Positions 8,017 to 18,009 of a stretch of 64,000 nt of DNA are shown piece by piece. Below the pieces are notes generated by a model. The model made no database searches and was not told the DNA's origin. It saw only the letters and a list, made by a program, of their open reading frames with translations. Position 1 is the stretch's first letter. Every line of letters begins with the position of its first letter. The translations under genes were made by a program, and so were the position numbers. This DNA comes from Halomonas halocynthiae DSM 14573 (GTDB lineage: Bacteria; Pseudomonadota; Gammaproteobacteria; Pseudomonadales; Halomonadaceae), in NCBI RefSeq assembly GCF_000425725.1, contig NZ_KE384441.1:277176-341175 (forward strand). The letters run 5' to 3'.

Positions 8017-9441
8017 TTAGTGCTTGATCATGACATGCCTGACACAGGTGTAGTCTTCCAATCCGTACATCGACATATCCTTGCCGTACCCTGAGAGCTT
8101 TTGGCCACCGTGTGGCATCTCGCTGACCAGCATGAAGTGCGTATTTACCCAAGTGCAGCCGTATTGCAGTCTGCTCGAAAGGCGGTGGGCGCGCCCGATG
8201 TCCTGGGTCCATACGGAAGAGGCCAGGCCGTAGTCAGAGTCATTGGCCCAGGCTAGTACCTGCTCTTCCTCTTCGAACGGCGTTATGGAGACCACCGGGC
8301 CGAATACTTCGCACTGTACGATTTCATCGTCCTGGCGTGCACCGGCGATAATGGTTGGGGCAAAGAAGTTACCAGGCCGATCGAGGGCTGTCCCGCCGCT
8401 GACCACCTCAATATGGGGCTCGGCTGCAGCTCGTTCTACAAAGCCTTGTACGCGCTTTAGGTGGTCTGCAGTGATCAGCGGCCCCATTTCTACCTCTTGC
8501 TCATCTTGGGTCCCGACCTTGATCTGACCCACCGCGTCTTTCAAGCGGGCAACGAAGTCGTCATAGACGTTCCGTTGGACATATAGGCGGCAGGCAGCTG
8601 TGCAGTCCTGGCCAGCATTGTAGAAGGCGAAGTTACGGATGCCTTCTATTGCTGCATCAAGATCGGCGTCACCAAAGATCAGTACTGGTGCTTTGCCACC
8701 TAGCTCCATGTGCATGCGTTTTACGCTGTCGGCAGTAGATGAAACGATAGCGCTGCCCGTACCGACCGAGCCGGTCAATGACACCATGCGCACCTTGGGA
8801 TGGAGCGTAAGGGGGCCGCCGACTGTATTGCCTCGCCCATGGACCACATTGACCACCCCTGGTGGAAAAATCTCGGCCATGGCACTAGCTAGTGCAAGGC
8901 TAGTTAAAGGAGTGTGCTCGGAGGGTTTGAGCACCACGGTGTTGCCCGCGGCAAGAGCGGGCGCGAGCTTCCATGAGGCCATCATCAGCGGATAGTTCCA
9001 AGGCGCGATGGATGCCACTACACCAAGCGGATCTCGGCGTATCATGGAAGTATGCCCCTCCATGTACTCACCAGCAGCAGAAGCACTCATGCATCGCACT
9101 GCGCCGGCGAAGAATCGAAAAACGTCAGAGGCACCTGGTATCTCATCTTCAAGAGCCTGGCGATAAGGTTTGCCGCAGTTGTCTGATTCCAGGCGGGCTA
9201 GCATCTCTTGATGCGCATCGATCCAATCAGCCAGTGCCAGCAGCTTGGTCGCGCGAAATGCCGGTGTCATCATCGACCAGCTAGTGAATGCTGCATCTGC
9301 AGCCTGAACGGCTTCCTCCACCTGCTCAGGAGATGCCTCATTTAGCGTACACAGGACTTTATGGTTGGCTGGGTCAAGAACGTCCAGAGGAGCGCCTTTT
9401 CCTTGGCATAAAGTGCCGTTGATCAATAACGAGTAGTCCAT
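8017..9441 (-). CDS. Aldehyde dehydrogenase, gamma-aminobutyraldehyde dehydrogenase (PatD)-like
   Basis: A 474-residue ALDH with Asn149 (PWNY), Lys172, glycine motif LTGSVGTGS, Glu246 (MELGGK) and catalytic Cys280 ([10 protein letters not shown]). The [10 protein letters not shown] and [11 protein letters not shown] segments are typical of PatD/1-pyrroline dehydrogenases, which oxidise omega-aminoaldehydes to amino acids. A paralogue with the same segments is encoded at 12786-14246. It begins 9 bp after the small hypothetical gene and is last in an operon with an APC permease. Likely converts an aminoaldehyde from an imported amine or amino-alcohol; substrate not provable. Confidence 0.87.
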   Translation of the reverse strand: MDYSLLINGTLCQGKGAPLDVLDPANHKVLCTLNEASPEQVEEAVQAADAAFTSWSMMTPAFRATKLLALADWIDAHQEMLARLESDNCGKPYRQALEDEIPGASDVFRFFAGAVRCMSASAAGEYMEGHTSMIRRDPLGVVASIAPWNYPLMMASWKLAPALAAGNTVVLKPSEHTPLTSLALASAMAEIFPPGVVNVVHGRGNTVGGPLTLHPKVRMVSLTGSVGTGSAIVSSTADSVKRMHMELGGKAPVLIFGDADLDAAIEGIRNFAFYNAGQDCTAACRLYVQRNVYDDFVARLKDAVGQIKVGTQDEQEVEMGPLITADHLKRVQGFVERAAAEPHIEVVSGGTALDRPGNFFAPTIIAGARQDDEIVQCEVFGPVVSITPFEEEEQVLAWANDSDYGLASSVWTQDIGRAHRLSSRLQYGCTWVNTHFMLVSEMPHGGQKLSGYGKDMSMYGLEDYTCVRHVMIKH

Positions 9442-9450
9442 GGAATATCC

Positions 9451-9957
9451 TTACGCGAGGGTGGTATCAAGGCGTTGACCAAGCAGGCGACTAAGCCCCT
9501 CGATCTCTTTGCCATTAAGTTTAACGAAATAGTGCATGGGCGGGACAAGCGTCCAGATGAAACAGCCTGGCAGGGTGACTAATTGCACTGTCGCACTGGA
9601 GTCTGAATCTTTTCGCCGATAACTCGCCATTTCGATATCGATAAGCGATGACAGCCTCGACAGCTGGGGATGCTGAGCAAACCAGTCGCTGACAGCATGA
9701 TCACCTGTCCAGTGCGTCCCACTTTTCCAATACGCTTTACCGGATGGTGCCTCGAGGCTACTAATTTCAAGGGTGATCTCTAGCTTGTAGATCCTTGAAA
9801 AGAAACGACGTTTTTCCATGTAGCGCAAGGTCATTTCGCCACCATCGAAGCTTCCAGATCGAACCAAGGGGGCGATCAGTTTGTTGCAGCCAAGCTGCCT
9901 CGCGATTTGCTCAAATGCCATGTTTGCACGAGTTTCGATGTTGGTGAAAAGTCTCAT
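9451..9957 (-). CDS. Hypothetical protein, possibly DUF3156-like
   Basis: A 168-residue soluble-looking protein without signal peptide or obvious catalytic motif; notable features are the GGEMTLRYMEKRRFFSRIYKLEI segment and a C-terminal WTLVPPMHYFVKLNGKEIEGL stretch. Its start overlaps the stop of the permease by 4 bp (ATGA), so it is translationally coupled to it, and the ALDH follows. From memory, DUF3156 proteins of similar size sit beside amino-acid permeases, but I could not verify membership. A permease accessory role is only a guess. Confidence 0.7.
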   Translation of the reverse strand: MRLFTNIETRANMAFEQIARQLGCNKLIAPLVRSGSFDGGEMTLRYMEKRRFFSRIYKLEITLEISSLEAPSGKAYWKSGTHWTGDHAVSDWFAQHPQLSRLSSLIDIEMASYRRKDSDSSATVQLVTLPGCFIWTLVPPMHYFVKLNGKEIEGLSRLLGQRLDTTLA

Positions 9958-11363
9958 CGACTAGAAGCCTCAGCCACTGGAGTGTCGCCTTCGGAGCTGG
10001 TGGCCTTGTGTTCGGCGTAGAGCGATTCGAGAGGCGTCGGTGTGAACAGTGGAAGCTTCTTGTATTTCAGCCAAGCAACCGCATAGACAATGATAATGGC
10101 CATAAAACCTCCCGCGATGGCGTAAATCTGGGCCTTCATCGCCCCGTCGGGATGGATAGTGACGATCATGTAGATACAGGCTGTGATACCTACGACTTGT
10201 GGAATCGGAAAGAAGGGTGTCGAGAAGGGGCGATGCACATTGGGGTAACGCTTGCGCAGGATCATGACGTTTACCTGCGCGATAACGTAGGAAAGAAGCC
10301 AAGTAACGCAGGACGCCAGGATCATGGTAGCGATAAGGTCCATGCTGATACTCAGCATGAATGGGATGCACAGTAGAAGAAAGACACTGAGAATTCCTAC
10401 CCAGGGAGTGCGAAAGCGTGGGTGAACGTAGGTAAAGGCCCGTGGTAGCAGACCTTCTCTCGCGAGCCCGTAGAGCATGCGAGGCACGGCGGCCATATGG
10501 GAGTTGATGGAGCTGGCACTGGCAAGCACCGTAATAATGACCATAAAGACCTTTCCGGTTTGACCGAACAGGGCACCGGCACCATCTACTTGAGGAGCGG
10601 TAGAAGATTCGAGCACGTCGAGGGGGACATAACGTGCGATAGCCTGACCAAACAGCATATCGGCGACAAAGATAGTGAGCAGGCCGAACAACATCGCCTT
10701 GGGAATCGTCTTCTCCGGTTCCTTGACTTCTTCAGCCATCGGAGCGACGTACTCGATACCAACAAATAGCCAGATGCCAAGTGCTAGTGACTGAAGTACG
10801 ACTTCCCACCCTTTAGGGTTGAACGGAACCTGGACGGGATCTGTGTGAGTTCCCCATTCCATCAGACCAAGGAACCCCATGACCGATGTCCCAATGATCA
10901 TGGAACCTGTCGTGAATACCTGGACGGAGCCAAAGACCCCGACCCCTACCAGGTTGACGGTAAGGAAGAGCACCAGGAGAACGATGGCCACGACTGTGGC
11001 ACTGATGCCCGGGAATAAACTTTGTGCCGCTAGCCCTGCAGTGATGGACTCCATCGCGCCGGCGGCTGACACCAGGACAATGTAGCCGCCAAGAACGCTG
11101 ACTATCGCCATAAATGGCCCCATGGCGACCATGGTATAGTCGCCGATCATCCCCGCACCGGGCATAAAAGATGAAAGCTCGGAGTAAGAAAATGATACCA
11201 AGATGCTTACGATCATCGCGATAAAGGCACTGACGATAAAAGCCGGGCCTACCAGTCCCATGCTATAGCCAAGCGTTACCATTGTGGTGCCAGCCACGAC
11301 CAGCCCTGTACAAGTGGAAAAGGCTCTCCAGAAGCCTAGCGTTCTAACGAGTTCGTTGCTCAT
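9954..11363 (-). CDS. APC-superfamily amino acid/polyamine permease
   Basis: A 469-residue, ~12-helix inner-membrane carrier. The N-terminal helix 1 region (FSTCTGLVVAGTTMVTLGYSMG), helix 2-3 stretch (FSYSELSSFMPGAGMIGDYT) and helix 6 (LGIWLFVGIEYVAPMAEEVKEPEKTIPKA) match amino acid permeases of the APC family. It heads the permease - hypothetical - ALDH transcript and should import the amine or amino acid catabolised by the neighbouring dehydrogenases. About 210 bp without a gene (11364-11572) precede it. Confidence 0.88.
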   Translation of the reverse strand: MSNELVRTLGFWRAFSTCTGLVVAGTTMVTLGYSMGLVGPAFIVSAFIAMIVSILVSFSYSELSSFMPGAGMIGDYTMVAMGPFMAIVSVLGGYIVLVSAAGAMESITAGLAAQSLFPGISATVVAIVLLVLFLTVNLVGVGVFGSVQVFTTGSMIIGTSVMGFLGLMEWGTHTDPVQVPFNPKGWEVVLQSLALGIWLFVGIEYVAPMAEEVKEPEKTIPKAMLFGLLTIFVADMLFGQAIARYVPLDVLESSTAPQVDGAGALFGQTGKVFMVIITVLASASSINSHMAAVPRMLYGLAREGLLPRAFTYVHPRFRTPWVGILSVFLLLCIPFMLSISMDLIATMILASCVTWLLSYVIAQVNVMILRKRYPNVHRPFSTPFFPIPQVVGITACIYMIVTIHPDGAMKAQIYAIAGGFMAIIIVYAVAWLKYKKLPLFTPTPLESLYAEHKATSSEGDTPVAEASSR

Positions 11364-11572
11364 TTTTGTTGTTCCATAATGGTTTATATTATGATTTTTG
11401 GGGTGCTTACTGATGCAATGTATTCAGGAGTTTTAAGTGAAGTGCCCGCTGAAATTAGTGATGCTCATTGTTCTGAGTCATTATTAGAGTGGGCGTTGAT
11501 GTTTTCTTTTCGTTTCTTTGGAGCCGGAGTTAGTAAGATCGTGATCGCTAGATGAGCTGGTAGTAAAAGTGG

Positions 11573-12724
11573 TCAGTGGCTATATGCTTGGCGAATAATG
11601 TCCAGGTAGCTGCCGACTGTCATTTCTTTCGCATTACTAGCATCTGAGATATTCTGTTTTGATTTTTCAGCAATGCTACGAAAATCCGCCTCCTCGACGC
11701 TGGCAACTTCCGAGAACTTCGGGATGCCGAGCCGTTGACTCATGTTGAAGAGCAGGTCTACTGCTGCCTTGGCGGCATCTGCCGAACTGAGATGTGGGTC
11801 AACACCCAAGGCGATAGCCACTTGAGCATGCCGTTCCAGGTCCGCGTCACAATTATGTCTGAAGATAAATGGCAGGAAGATGGAGTTAGCGACGCCGTGA
11901 GGAGTGTCATACATGCCACCGATGGCTTCTGAAATGCAGTGCACACTGGCTATGTCAGCATTGCCAAAAGCCATACCGGCGATCAAACTGGCCACCATCA
12001 TCTGCTCTCGTGCGCCATGATTATCGCGCTCTTCCACCGCGGGAAGGAGGTTTGAGCTGATCAGGCGGATGGCGTGAAGCGCCAGAGCATCACTGATGGG
12101 GTTGGCCATTTTACCGGTGTAGGCCTCGATCGCATGTGTAAGCGCATCCATTCCCGTGGCAGCGGCGATTGCCGGTGGCAGTTGAGTGGTGACCTCCGTA
12201 TCGAGCAGTGCCAGTTCTGGAGCGAGCCTTACGTCCAGAAGGCTCATTTTGTACTGCCGCGCAGAATCGGTAATCACCGAGAAAAATGTGACTTCGCTTC
12301 CTGTTCCGGCCGTGGTAGGGATGGCTGTCAGTGGGAGAGGGTCATTGGTAAGGGTATTTTCCCCTTCATAGTCTTCAATAACCCCCTCATGCGTCATCAA
12401 GACCGCGATAGCCTTGGCTGCGTCAATAGCGCTGCCACCTCCTACCGCTACGATACCGTCGATATTTGAGTCTTGATGCTCGTGTGCTATGCGATTGCAA
12501 TCTTCGCTGCGAGGGTTGGGTTTGACTTCAGTGGTTACCTTAAAGCTGATTCCAGCATGCTCAAGGCTTTCGTAAATTGGGGAGAGCAGTCCAGCCGCTT
12601 CTATACCTGGGTCAGTAACGATCAGGATACAGTTCAATTGCATTTCTTGAAGGTACTTGCCTACTCGAGAGCGCAGACCCGGTTCCATCACGATTTTAGT
12701 GGGTAGTACAAAGGGAAAGTTCAT
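11573..12724 (-). CDS. Iron-containing (group III) alcohol dehydrogenase
   Basis: A 383-residue Fe-ADH with the NAD-binding VGGGSAIDAAKA motif, TTAGTGSE, and metal-site residues in GMDALTHAIEAY and the HCISEAIGGMYDTPHGVANS block. The ATG at 12724 is chosen over the one at 12757 because AGGAGG lies 4 bp upstream. It would oxidise a primary alcohol to the aldehyde used by the adjacent ALDHs. 61 bp separate it from the upstream ALDH, so both are likely cotranscribed. Substrate unknown; C3-C5 diols or amino-alcohols are reasonable. Confidence 0.9.
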   Translation of the reverse strand: MNFPFVLPTKIVMEPGLRSRVGKYLQEMQLNCILIVTDPGIEAAGLLSPIYESLEHAGISFKVTTEVKPNPRSEDCNRIAHEHQDSNIDGIVAVGGGSAIDAAKAIAVLMTHEGVIEDYEGENTLTNDPLPLTAIPTTAGTGSEVTFFSVITDSARQYKMSLLDVRLAPELALLDTEVTTQLPPAIAAATGMDALTHAIEAYTGKMANPISDALALHAIRLISSNLLPAVEERDNHGAREQMMVASLIAGMAFGNADIASVHCISEAIGGMYDTPHGVANSIFLPFIFRHNCDADLERHAQVAIALGVDPHLSSADAAKAAVDLLFNMSQRLGIPKFSEVASVEEADFRSIAEKSKQNISDASNAKEMTVGSYLDIIRQAYSH

Positions 12725-12785
12725 GTGGCCTCCTGGGCTTTTGTTGTGCGGTGGCATGTGTGCTCATGCGTATTTCGTTGTCTTT

Positions 12786-14246
12786 TCAATCAAGTCGTGC
12801 ATGTCTAGCCATGATATGCCTGACTACGCTGTAGTCTTGAAGCGAGTCACTTGAGAGCTCCTTTCCGTAGCCGGATCGCTTCAGCCCGCCGTGAGGCATT
12901 TCCGTGGCCAGCATGAAATGGCTATTGATCCAAGTGCATCCGTATTCGAGTCGGCTAGCAAGATGCATTGCCTTATCCATGTTCGTCGTCCAGACCGAGG
13001 AGGCGAGTCCATATTCGGTATCGTTCGACCAGTCGAGAGCCTGAGAGATTTCATCGAAGCGTGTGACTGTCACGACAGGTCCGAAGACTTCCCGTTGAAC
13101 GATTTCATCGGATTGAAGGCAGCCAGCAAGTAATGTTGGTTGGTAAAAAAAACCGCTTCCTGAAGGGATTGCTGCCCCCGTAATGCGTTCCACATGGGGT
13201 TCTGTCAAGGCGCGTTCGACAAAGCTGGCGACGCGATCACGCTGGCGCAAGCTGATCAGGGGGCCTATATCGTTGTCTCGGTCGTTTCGCTGGGCAAACC
13301 TAAGGCGTGAAACGGCGTCGCCCAGCCGCCTTACTAAACGATCATGAATACCTGATTGGGCGTAAATGCGACACGCCGCGGTACAGTCTTGTCCGGCGTT
13401 GTAATAGCCGTGTCGGGTGATCCCTTCGACCACGAGTTCCAGATCAGCATCGTCGCAGACGATGACAGGGGCCTTACCACCAAGCTCAAGGTGAGTTCGT
13501 TTGAGTGAATTTATCGCCTCTTTCAAGACTTTCTGGCCCGTGACGATATCGCCCGTGAGCGAGATCATACGAATATCAGGATGTCGGGCTAGTAGACTAC
13601 CTACGTTTTCACCCCCACCGCAGACGATATTGAGACACCCAGCAGGAAGCATCCCTTCCAGATGGGTGGCAAGCTCAAGAACTGAAAGTGGAGTGTGTTC
13701 AGATGGCTTGAACACTAGAGTATTACCCGCTGCAAGCGCAGGAGCGATCTTCCACGCGGCCATCATCAATGGGTAGTTCCACGGGGCAATGGATGCGACG
13801 ACGCCGAGAGGGGCTCGCTGGACCATGCTGGTATAGCCCGGCACGTACTCCGCACTTAGTTGCCCATATTGGCAGCGGACTGCACCGGCGAAGAATCGAA
13901 AGACGTCAATCGCTGCGTTCAGGTCGTCGTTTAGTGCTTGATGCAGCGGTTTGCCGCAGTTCAATGACTCTATACGAGCCAGTGAGGATGCTCTCTCCTG
14001 AATCAAGCTGGCGATGTCGAGTAGCACAGTCGATCGTTGTTGTGGCGTAGTGCGTGACCAAGTTGCTTGAGCGCGTCCGGCAGCGGCGATAGCCTGTTCG
14101 ATTTGCTCCATACTGGCTTCCCGCACCTGGGCAATCACTTTGCCCGAAGAGGGATCATGGATGCTTTCAGCTCGGCCCTCGCCTTCGACAAGACAGCCAT
14201 CGATAAGAAGCTTTGTGGTGAAGGAGGGGCATGGGACTGAGTTCAT
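12786..14246 (-). CDS. Second PatD-like aldehyde dehydrogenase
   Basis: A 486-residue ALDH clearly paralogous to the 8.0-kb one (shared [31 protein letters not shown]). Catalytic Cys288, Glu254 (LELGGK), Asn157. The nucleotide-binding motif reads LTGDIVTG, with Asp where most family members have Ser. ATG at 14246 is taken as start, since further upstream only a TTG is available. With the Fe-ADH downstream it forms an alcohol-to-acid pair; with two PatD paralogues the cluster may process two different aldehydes or be partly redundant. Confidence 0.87.
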   Translation of the reverse strand: MNSVPCPSFTTKLLIDGCLVEGEGRAESIHDPSSGKVIAQVREASMEQIEQAIAAAGRAQATWSRTTPQQRSTVLLDIASLIQERASSLARIESLNCGKPLHQALNDDLNAAIDVFRFFAGAVRCQYGQLSAEYVPGYTSMVQRAPLGVVASIAPWNYPLMMAAWKIAPALAAGNTLVFKPSEHTPLSVLELATHLEGMLPAGCLNIVCGGGENVGSLLARHPDIRMISLTGDIVTGQKVLKEAINSLKRTHLELGGKAPVIVCDDADLELVVEGITRHGYYNAGQDCTAACRIYAQSGIHDRLVRRLGDAVSRLRFAQRNDRDNDIGPLISLRQRDRVASFVERALTEPHVERITGAAIPSGSGFFYQPTLLAGCLQSDEIVQREVFGPVVTVTRFDEISQALDWSNDTEYGLASSVWTTNMDKAMHLASRLEYGCTWINSHFMLATEMPHGGLKRSGYGKELSSDSLQDYSVVRHIMARHARLD

Positions 14247-14413
14247 GAGAGTCTCGCTTACTAGAATGGGTGCCGAGCCTAGCAACGCGCTCTTTTGCGC
14301 AGTTCGGCAAGACTAAGGGGGAAGCAAAGTATTGACAATTTCTTATTTTCGAGGGGGGGTATCGATTTTCCTGTGGGGTCGAAGGTCGAGAAGGAGTGGT
14401 GTTTACTGGATTG

Positions 14414-15316
14414 TCAGCGTCTTGAGTCACCGTGCCCGCCCCGAACAACTGACAGAAAGGCATCAACCAGGGCTGGACGTTGTGACCCCCTACGCCATGC
14501 CAGGCCCACATCCAGGGTGTCGTTCAAGTCATGCAGCGAGCGTGCTTCGATGATGTCGCCTTCAAGAGACCAGGGGCGGTATGTCATGTCCGGCTGTACC
14601 GATAGTCCAAGACCAGCGGCGACCAGGCTACGCACGGCCTCGGTAGAGCTAGTGCGCATGGTAATGTTGGGAGGTGTGTTAAGGCGTTGCCAGAAAGTAC
14701 GCGCGCTATGCTCCATCTCGTCCACGTTCAACTGAATCAGGGCTTCCGTCGCGACGTCAGCGAGAGAGATGCTGTCGTGCTCGAGAAGTGGGTGGCGTGC
14801 GGGTAGCCAGAGGCGGTAGGGGGAGTGCACCAGTACTTCTGTTTGCAGTGCCTGGCGATTGGATAGGTTGGACAGTATCAGCACGCCTACGTCGATTTCA
14901 CCGCTCACCAGCAGGTGTTCGACATAGTGCCGCTCGTCTTCGACTACATTGATCTTAACTCTTGGGTAGGCAAGCTGAAAGCGGGTCAGTAGGTCGGCCA
15001 GGAAGTAGCCGGCGACCAGACTCGTCACGCCGATGACCAGTTGCCCGGATTCTTGATGCGTTGCTTCCTGCAGGTTTCTCTTGGCGTTTTCTACAGTGCT
15101 CTGAATCAGGTGTGACTGACGCAGGAACTGGTGGCCTTGATGGGTCAGGGTCATTCCTTTTGCGCTGCGGGAAAACAGCGACACTTCGAGCTCTTCCTCG
15201 AGCTGCTGGATGGCTAGGGTCAGTGTCGATTGAGAGACGAACACTGCCTGGGCCGCCGCCGAGATGGAGCCCAGTTCAGCGATGGCGATGAAGTAGCGTA
15301 TTTGTTTTAGTGTCAT
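14414..15316 (-). CDS. LysR-family transcriptional regulator
   Basis: A 300-residue LTTR: N-terminal winged HTH (YFIAIAELGSISAAAQAVFVSQSTLTLAIQQLEEELEVSLFSR) and a periplasmic-binding-like effector domain from ~90. Same strand as, and directly upstream of, the ALDH/Fe-ADH genes, with a 167-bp gap, so it likely controls the 8-14 kb amine/alcohol cluster. HTH similarity to CbbR/CysB-like LTTRs gives no effector. Confidence 0.85.
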   Translation of the reverse strand: MTLKQIRYFIAIAELGSISAAAQAVFVSQSTLTLAIQQLEEELEVSLFSRSAKGMTLTHQGHQFLRQSHLIQSTVENAKRNLQEATHQESGQLVIGVTSLVAGYFLADLLTRFQLAYPRVKINVVEDERHYVEHLLVSGEIDVGVLILSNLSNRQALQTEVLVHSPYRLWLPARHPLLEHDSISLADVATEALIQLNVDEMEHSARTFWQRLNTPPNITMRTSSTEAVRSLVAAGLGLSVQPDMTYRPWSLEGDIIEARSLHDLNDTLDVGLAWRRGSQRPALVDAFLSVVRGGHGDSRR

Positions 15317-15721
15317 GATCAGGTATTTGAAAAAACGATGGCTTGCCTAGGGTATAGTGTTTTTCGGTCTAGTGTCAGATGGCTGTTCGGTGAAAAACCT
15401 GAAGTACACGGCATCTCGAGCCGATCAAGGAGCCTTGCTCCGAGGGAGGAGGGGCCAATGGCTCGGTGCCGAGAAGATTGAAATGCAATATATTGCGGCA
15501 AATTGCGCCATTCGTATCGGTGGGAGCGCGAGCCGGGCTAACAGAGCGGAAAGTAAGTCGATAGCGGATAGGCAGCTTGGGCGGCGATGACTGCGCGCTG
15601 CGGGAGTTCCTTGCTTTTTTCAGCTCGGGTCAGTGCTGTCGCTGGATCGAGAAGGCATGATTGTTGAATGCCTTCGTGCGGAAAAATGTAAGCATATGAA
15701 ATAAAGGGAAATATTTACGGA
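15317..15721. other. Intergenic region without a recognisable gene
   Basis: About 400 bp upstream of the LysR gene and of the broken DUF2075 gene. I see no supported coding frame, tRNA or clear operator. It marks the border between the amine cluster and the DNA-damage remnant. Confidence 0.5.
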
Positions 15722-16620
15722 ATGCTGGTCTACAACGCCACTAAGCAGCAGTTCATCGACGATGTGCGAGCCAACCTCATCACCGACGCCATCGAGAACG
15801 AGGTGACTCGCAGACTGAACCGCAACTCGCCGCGCAGTGAGGTGACGTCCTGGGAGAACTCCCTGCGCTTCATGATGAGCGTTCTGCTCGACGAGGCGAT
15901 TCCCGCGTCGGCGGGAGTGGCCATCGAGTGAAGATGCTCAAGGAGCAGCCCGAGCATGCCCGTGCCCTGGCGGACCAGATCATCAAGAACACCTATCGCA
16001 CCTTGATGACGCGGGGGCAGAAGGGCTGTTACGTCTATGCCACGGACTCCGAGACCCGCGAGTACTTCGCGGCCTTCGCTCGTTCACAGGGAGCCACCGA
16101 GCATACCGATCTGGCTGAAGAGGCCGAGACGCTGGATGGCTTGCACCTTCCCATCGTCACGCGTGACCAGGCTGCGCCGTTCGAGCGCCATGTGCCCGTG
16201 TACGACCTGAACATCGCCGCCGGCGAGTTCAGCGAGATGCAGATCGCCGACGCCGAGCACTGGGTCGAGCTGCCGGACTTCATGCGTGCGAGCCCCGATC
16301 TGTTCGTCAGCCGGGTAGTGGGAGAGTCGATGAACCGGCGCATCCCCAACGGCGCCTGGTGCCTGTTCCGTGCCAACCCCAGCGGCACGCGGCAGGGCAA
16401 GGTCGTCGTGGTGCAGCATCGCGCCATCGAGGACCCCGACCACGGCGGCAGCTTCACGATCAAGCTGTATCAGAGCGAGAAGGTCGAGGAGTATGGCGAG
16501 TTCGTGAACCAGCGTATCGTGCTGAAGCCCCAGACCAACGCCTTCGGCTACAAGGACATCGTGCTCGAGGACGAGCTTGAGGATCTGAAGGTCATCGGCG
16601 AATTCCTCTCCGTGCTGTGA
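15722..16620 (+). pseudogene. DUF2075 (helicase-like) gene with large internal deletion; C-terminal S24/LexA-like domain remains
   Basis: 15722-15931 encodes the typical first ~69 residues of DUF2075 proteins (MLVYNATKQQFIDDVRANLI.. EVTSWENSLRFMM.. IPASAGVAIE). The frame stops there, and the overlapping frame 15928-16620 encodes the C-terminus of the same kind of protein: DQIIKNTYRTLMTRGQKGCYVYATD, then a LexA/UmuD S24-like fold with FVSRVVGESMNRRIPNG (SM nucleophile site) and GKVVVVQHR. The helicase motor between them is missing, probably several hundred codons. The second piece has no convincing start of its own. The order with MazG and SRAP downstream suggests a former DNA-damage or defence locus. 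Confidence 0.75.
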
Positions 16621-16727
16621 GCAAGCAGGCGGCCGGATCGCCGCCTATGCCAATGCTGGCTAGATAGCGAGCGGCAGAGCAGGCATGCTCACCGCTATCC
16701 GATACCGCAGAACCAGGTGACCCAGAG

Positions 16728-17084
16728 ATGTCAGACCCGTTCAAGCAGCTCCGTGACGCCATGGACCAGTTCGCCACCGAGCGCGACTGGGACCAGTTCC
16801 ACTCGCCTAAGAACCTGGCCATGGCGCTGACGGTGGAGGCAGCTGAACTGCAGGAGTGCTTCCAGTGGCTGACCGAGGCGCAGTCCAGGGAGTTGGATGA
16901 GCAGCAACTGGCCGCCGTGCGCGATGAAATTGCCGATGTTCAGCTGTACCTGATCCGGCTGGCGGGCAAGCTGGACGTGGATATCGAAGCGGCATGCCGA
17001 GCGAAGATGGAGAAGAATGCGGAGAAATATCCCGCCGACCAAGTGAAGGGAAGTGCGAAAAAGTACATGCACTATCAGGATTGA
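16728..17084 (+). CDS. MazG-like nucleotide pyrophosphohydrolase
   Basis: A 118-residue all-alpha NTP pyrophosphohydrolase. The metal-binding helices are clear: SPKNLAMALTVEAAELQECFQW (ExxE) and VRDEIADVQLYLIRLAGKLDVD (ExxD). This size class (MazG-like, RS21-C6/dCTPase type) hydrolyses non-canonical or excess dNTPs. It appears intact although both neighbours are broken. It lies 107 bp after the DUF2075/S24 remnant and 4 bp before the SRAP start. Confidence 0.9.
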   Translation: MSDPFKQLRDAMDQFATERDWDQFHSPKNLAMALTVEAAELQECFQWLTEAQSRELDEQQLAAVRDEIADVQLYLIRLAGKLDVDIEAACRAKMEKNAEKYPADQVKGSAKKYMHYQD

Positions 17085-17088
17085 CGTG

Positions 17089-17130
17089 ATGTGTGGCCGC
17101 TTTGTCCCCTGCAGCGGCCTTCTCTGCTAG
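17089..17130 (+). pseudogene. First codons of an SRAP (YedK/HMCES-like) gene, truncated
   Basis: ATG at 17089, 4 bp after the MazG-like stop, reads MCGRFVP. MCGRF with catalytic Cys2 is the invariant start of SRAP abasic-site shielding proteins. A stop follows after 13 codons and the downstream DNA is IS481 transposase sequence, so the gene was cut off. The call rests on a very short match plus the expected neighbourhood. Confidence 0.5.
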
Positions 17131-17156
17131 CTTCGCCCCTCAAGCCTCCTCCCGCT

Positions 17157-17823
17157 GAATTCGGGCTCAAGCGGCGCGACGTTCCGACACTGGCACAGTT
17201 GGCTCGACAGGACGCCGACGATAACGAGAAGCCTCGGCACAAGCCTTTCAAGGACTACGAGCCGGGCTACATACACATTGATATTAAGCACCTGCCTCAA
17301 ATGCCTGATGAGGAGCAGAAACGCTACCTGTACGTCGCGATCGACCTGGGTCTACCTGGAGATCAGGCATAGCCAGTCTGCGAAGGATGCACAGGCGTTC
17401 ATGAAGCAGGTGAAAGAGAAGGCTCCCTTCAAGATTCAGATAGTACTAACAGACAACGGCAAATCCTTTACCGACCGCTTTACACGGGCCGGTGAACGCA
17501 AGCCCAGTGGCAAGCATGCCTTTGATCAGGAATACCAGGCTGATGGCATTGAGCATCGCCTGATCAAACCGAGAAGACCGCAAACAAACGGCATGGTGGA
17601 ACGCTTCAACGGCCGTATCAGTGACGTGTTGGCAGCGCGGCGCTATACCTCAAGCGAGGATCTAGAGTAGACGTTGACACGCTACTGTTGGCTGTACAAT
17701 CATCATATTCCGCAGAAGGCGCTACACCACCAGGCACCGATAGCAGCGATGAAAGAATGGCAAGCCAAAAAGCCAGAGCTATTTACCAAGAGAGCCATTA
17801 ATCATCCGGGACCCGACAACTAA
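17157..17823 (+). pseudogene. IS481-family transposase, truncated and disrupted
   Basis: DDE integrase core pieces in order: YIHIDIKHLPQMPDEE (first Asp), IVLTDNGKSFTDRF (second Asp), KPRRPQTNGMVERFNGR (Glu), ending AINHPGPDN. An 11-base loss just after AID shifts the frame (17343 region), and a TAG interrupts DLE/TLTRYCWLYNHH at ~17668. The N-terminal HTH half is absent. The 3' terminal repeat is at 17781-17818 and recurs inverted at 27830-27867. Confidence 0.85.
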
Positions 17824-18009
17824 GCAGCTCATGTAAGCCACCACCATACTACAGTGTGATGACTTACGTTGAAGCTACCTCGCCTTTGATAACCGCAATA
17901 TATATCACACTCGTAAATAACCAAACTTGCGGCTTCCTGCTAGAACTCAAGTGAAAGCGTACGCTATCTCTTATCGCTAAACACCTTACTTCTAGCGTCA
18001 ATATTGAAA

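Noticed and set aside
7799-8212. 137-codon open frame on the minus strand
   Set aside because: It overlaps the C-terminus of the PatD-like ALDH in another frame and encodes no recognisable protein.
15928-16620. Stand-alone LexA/S24 repressor gene
   Set aside because: It has no HTH, its start lies inside the preceding DUF2075 frame, and sequence before the S24 fold is DUF2075-like, so it is read as part of a deleted larger gene.
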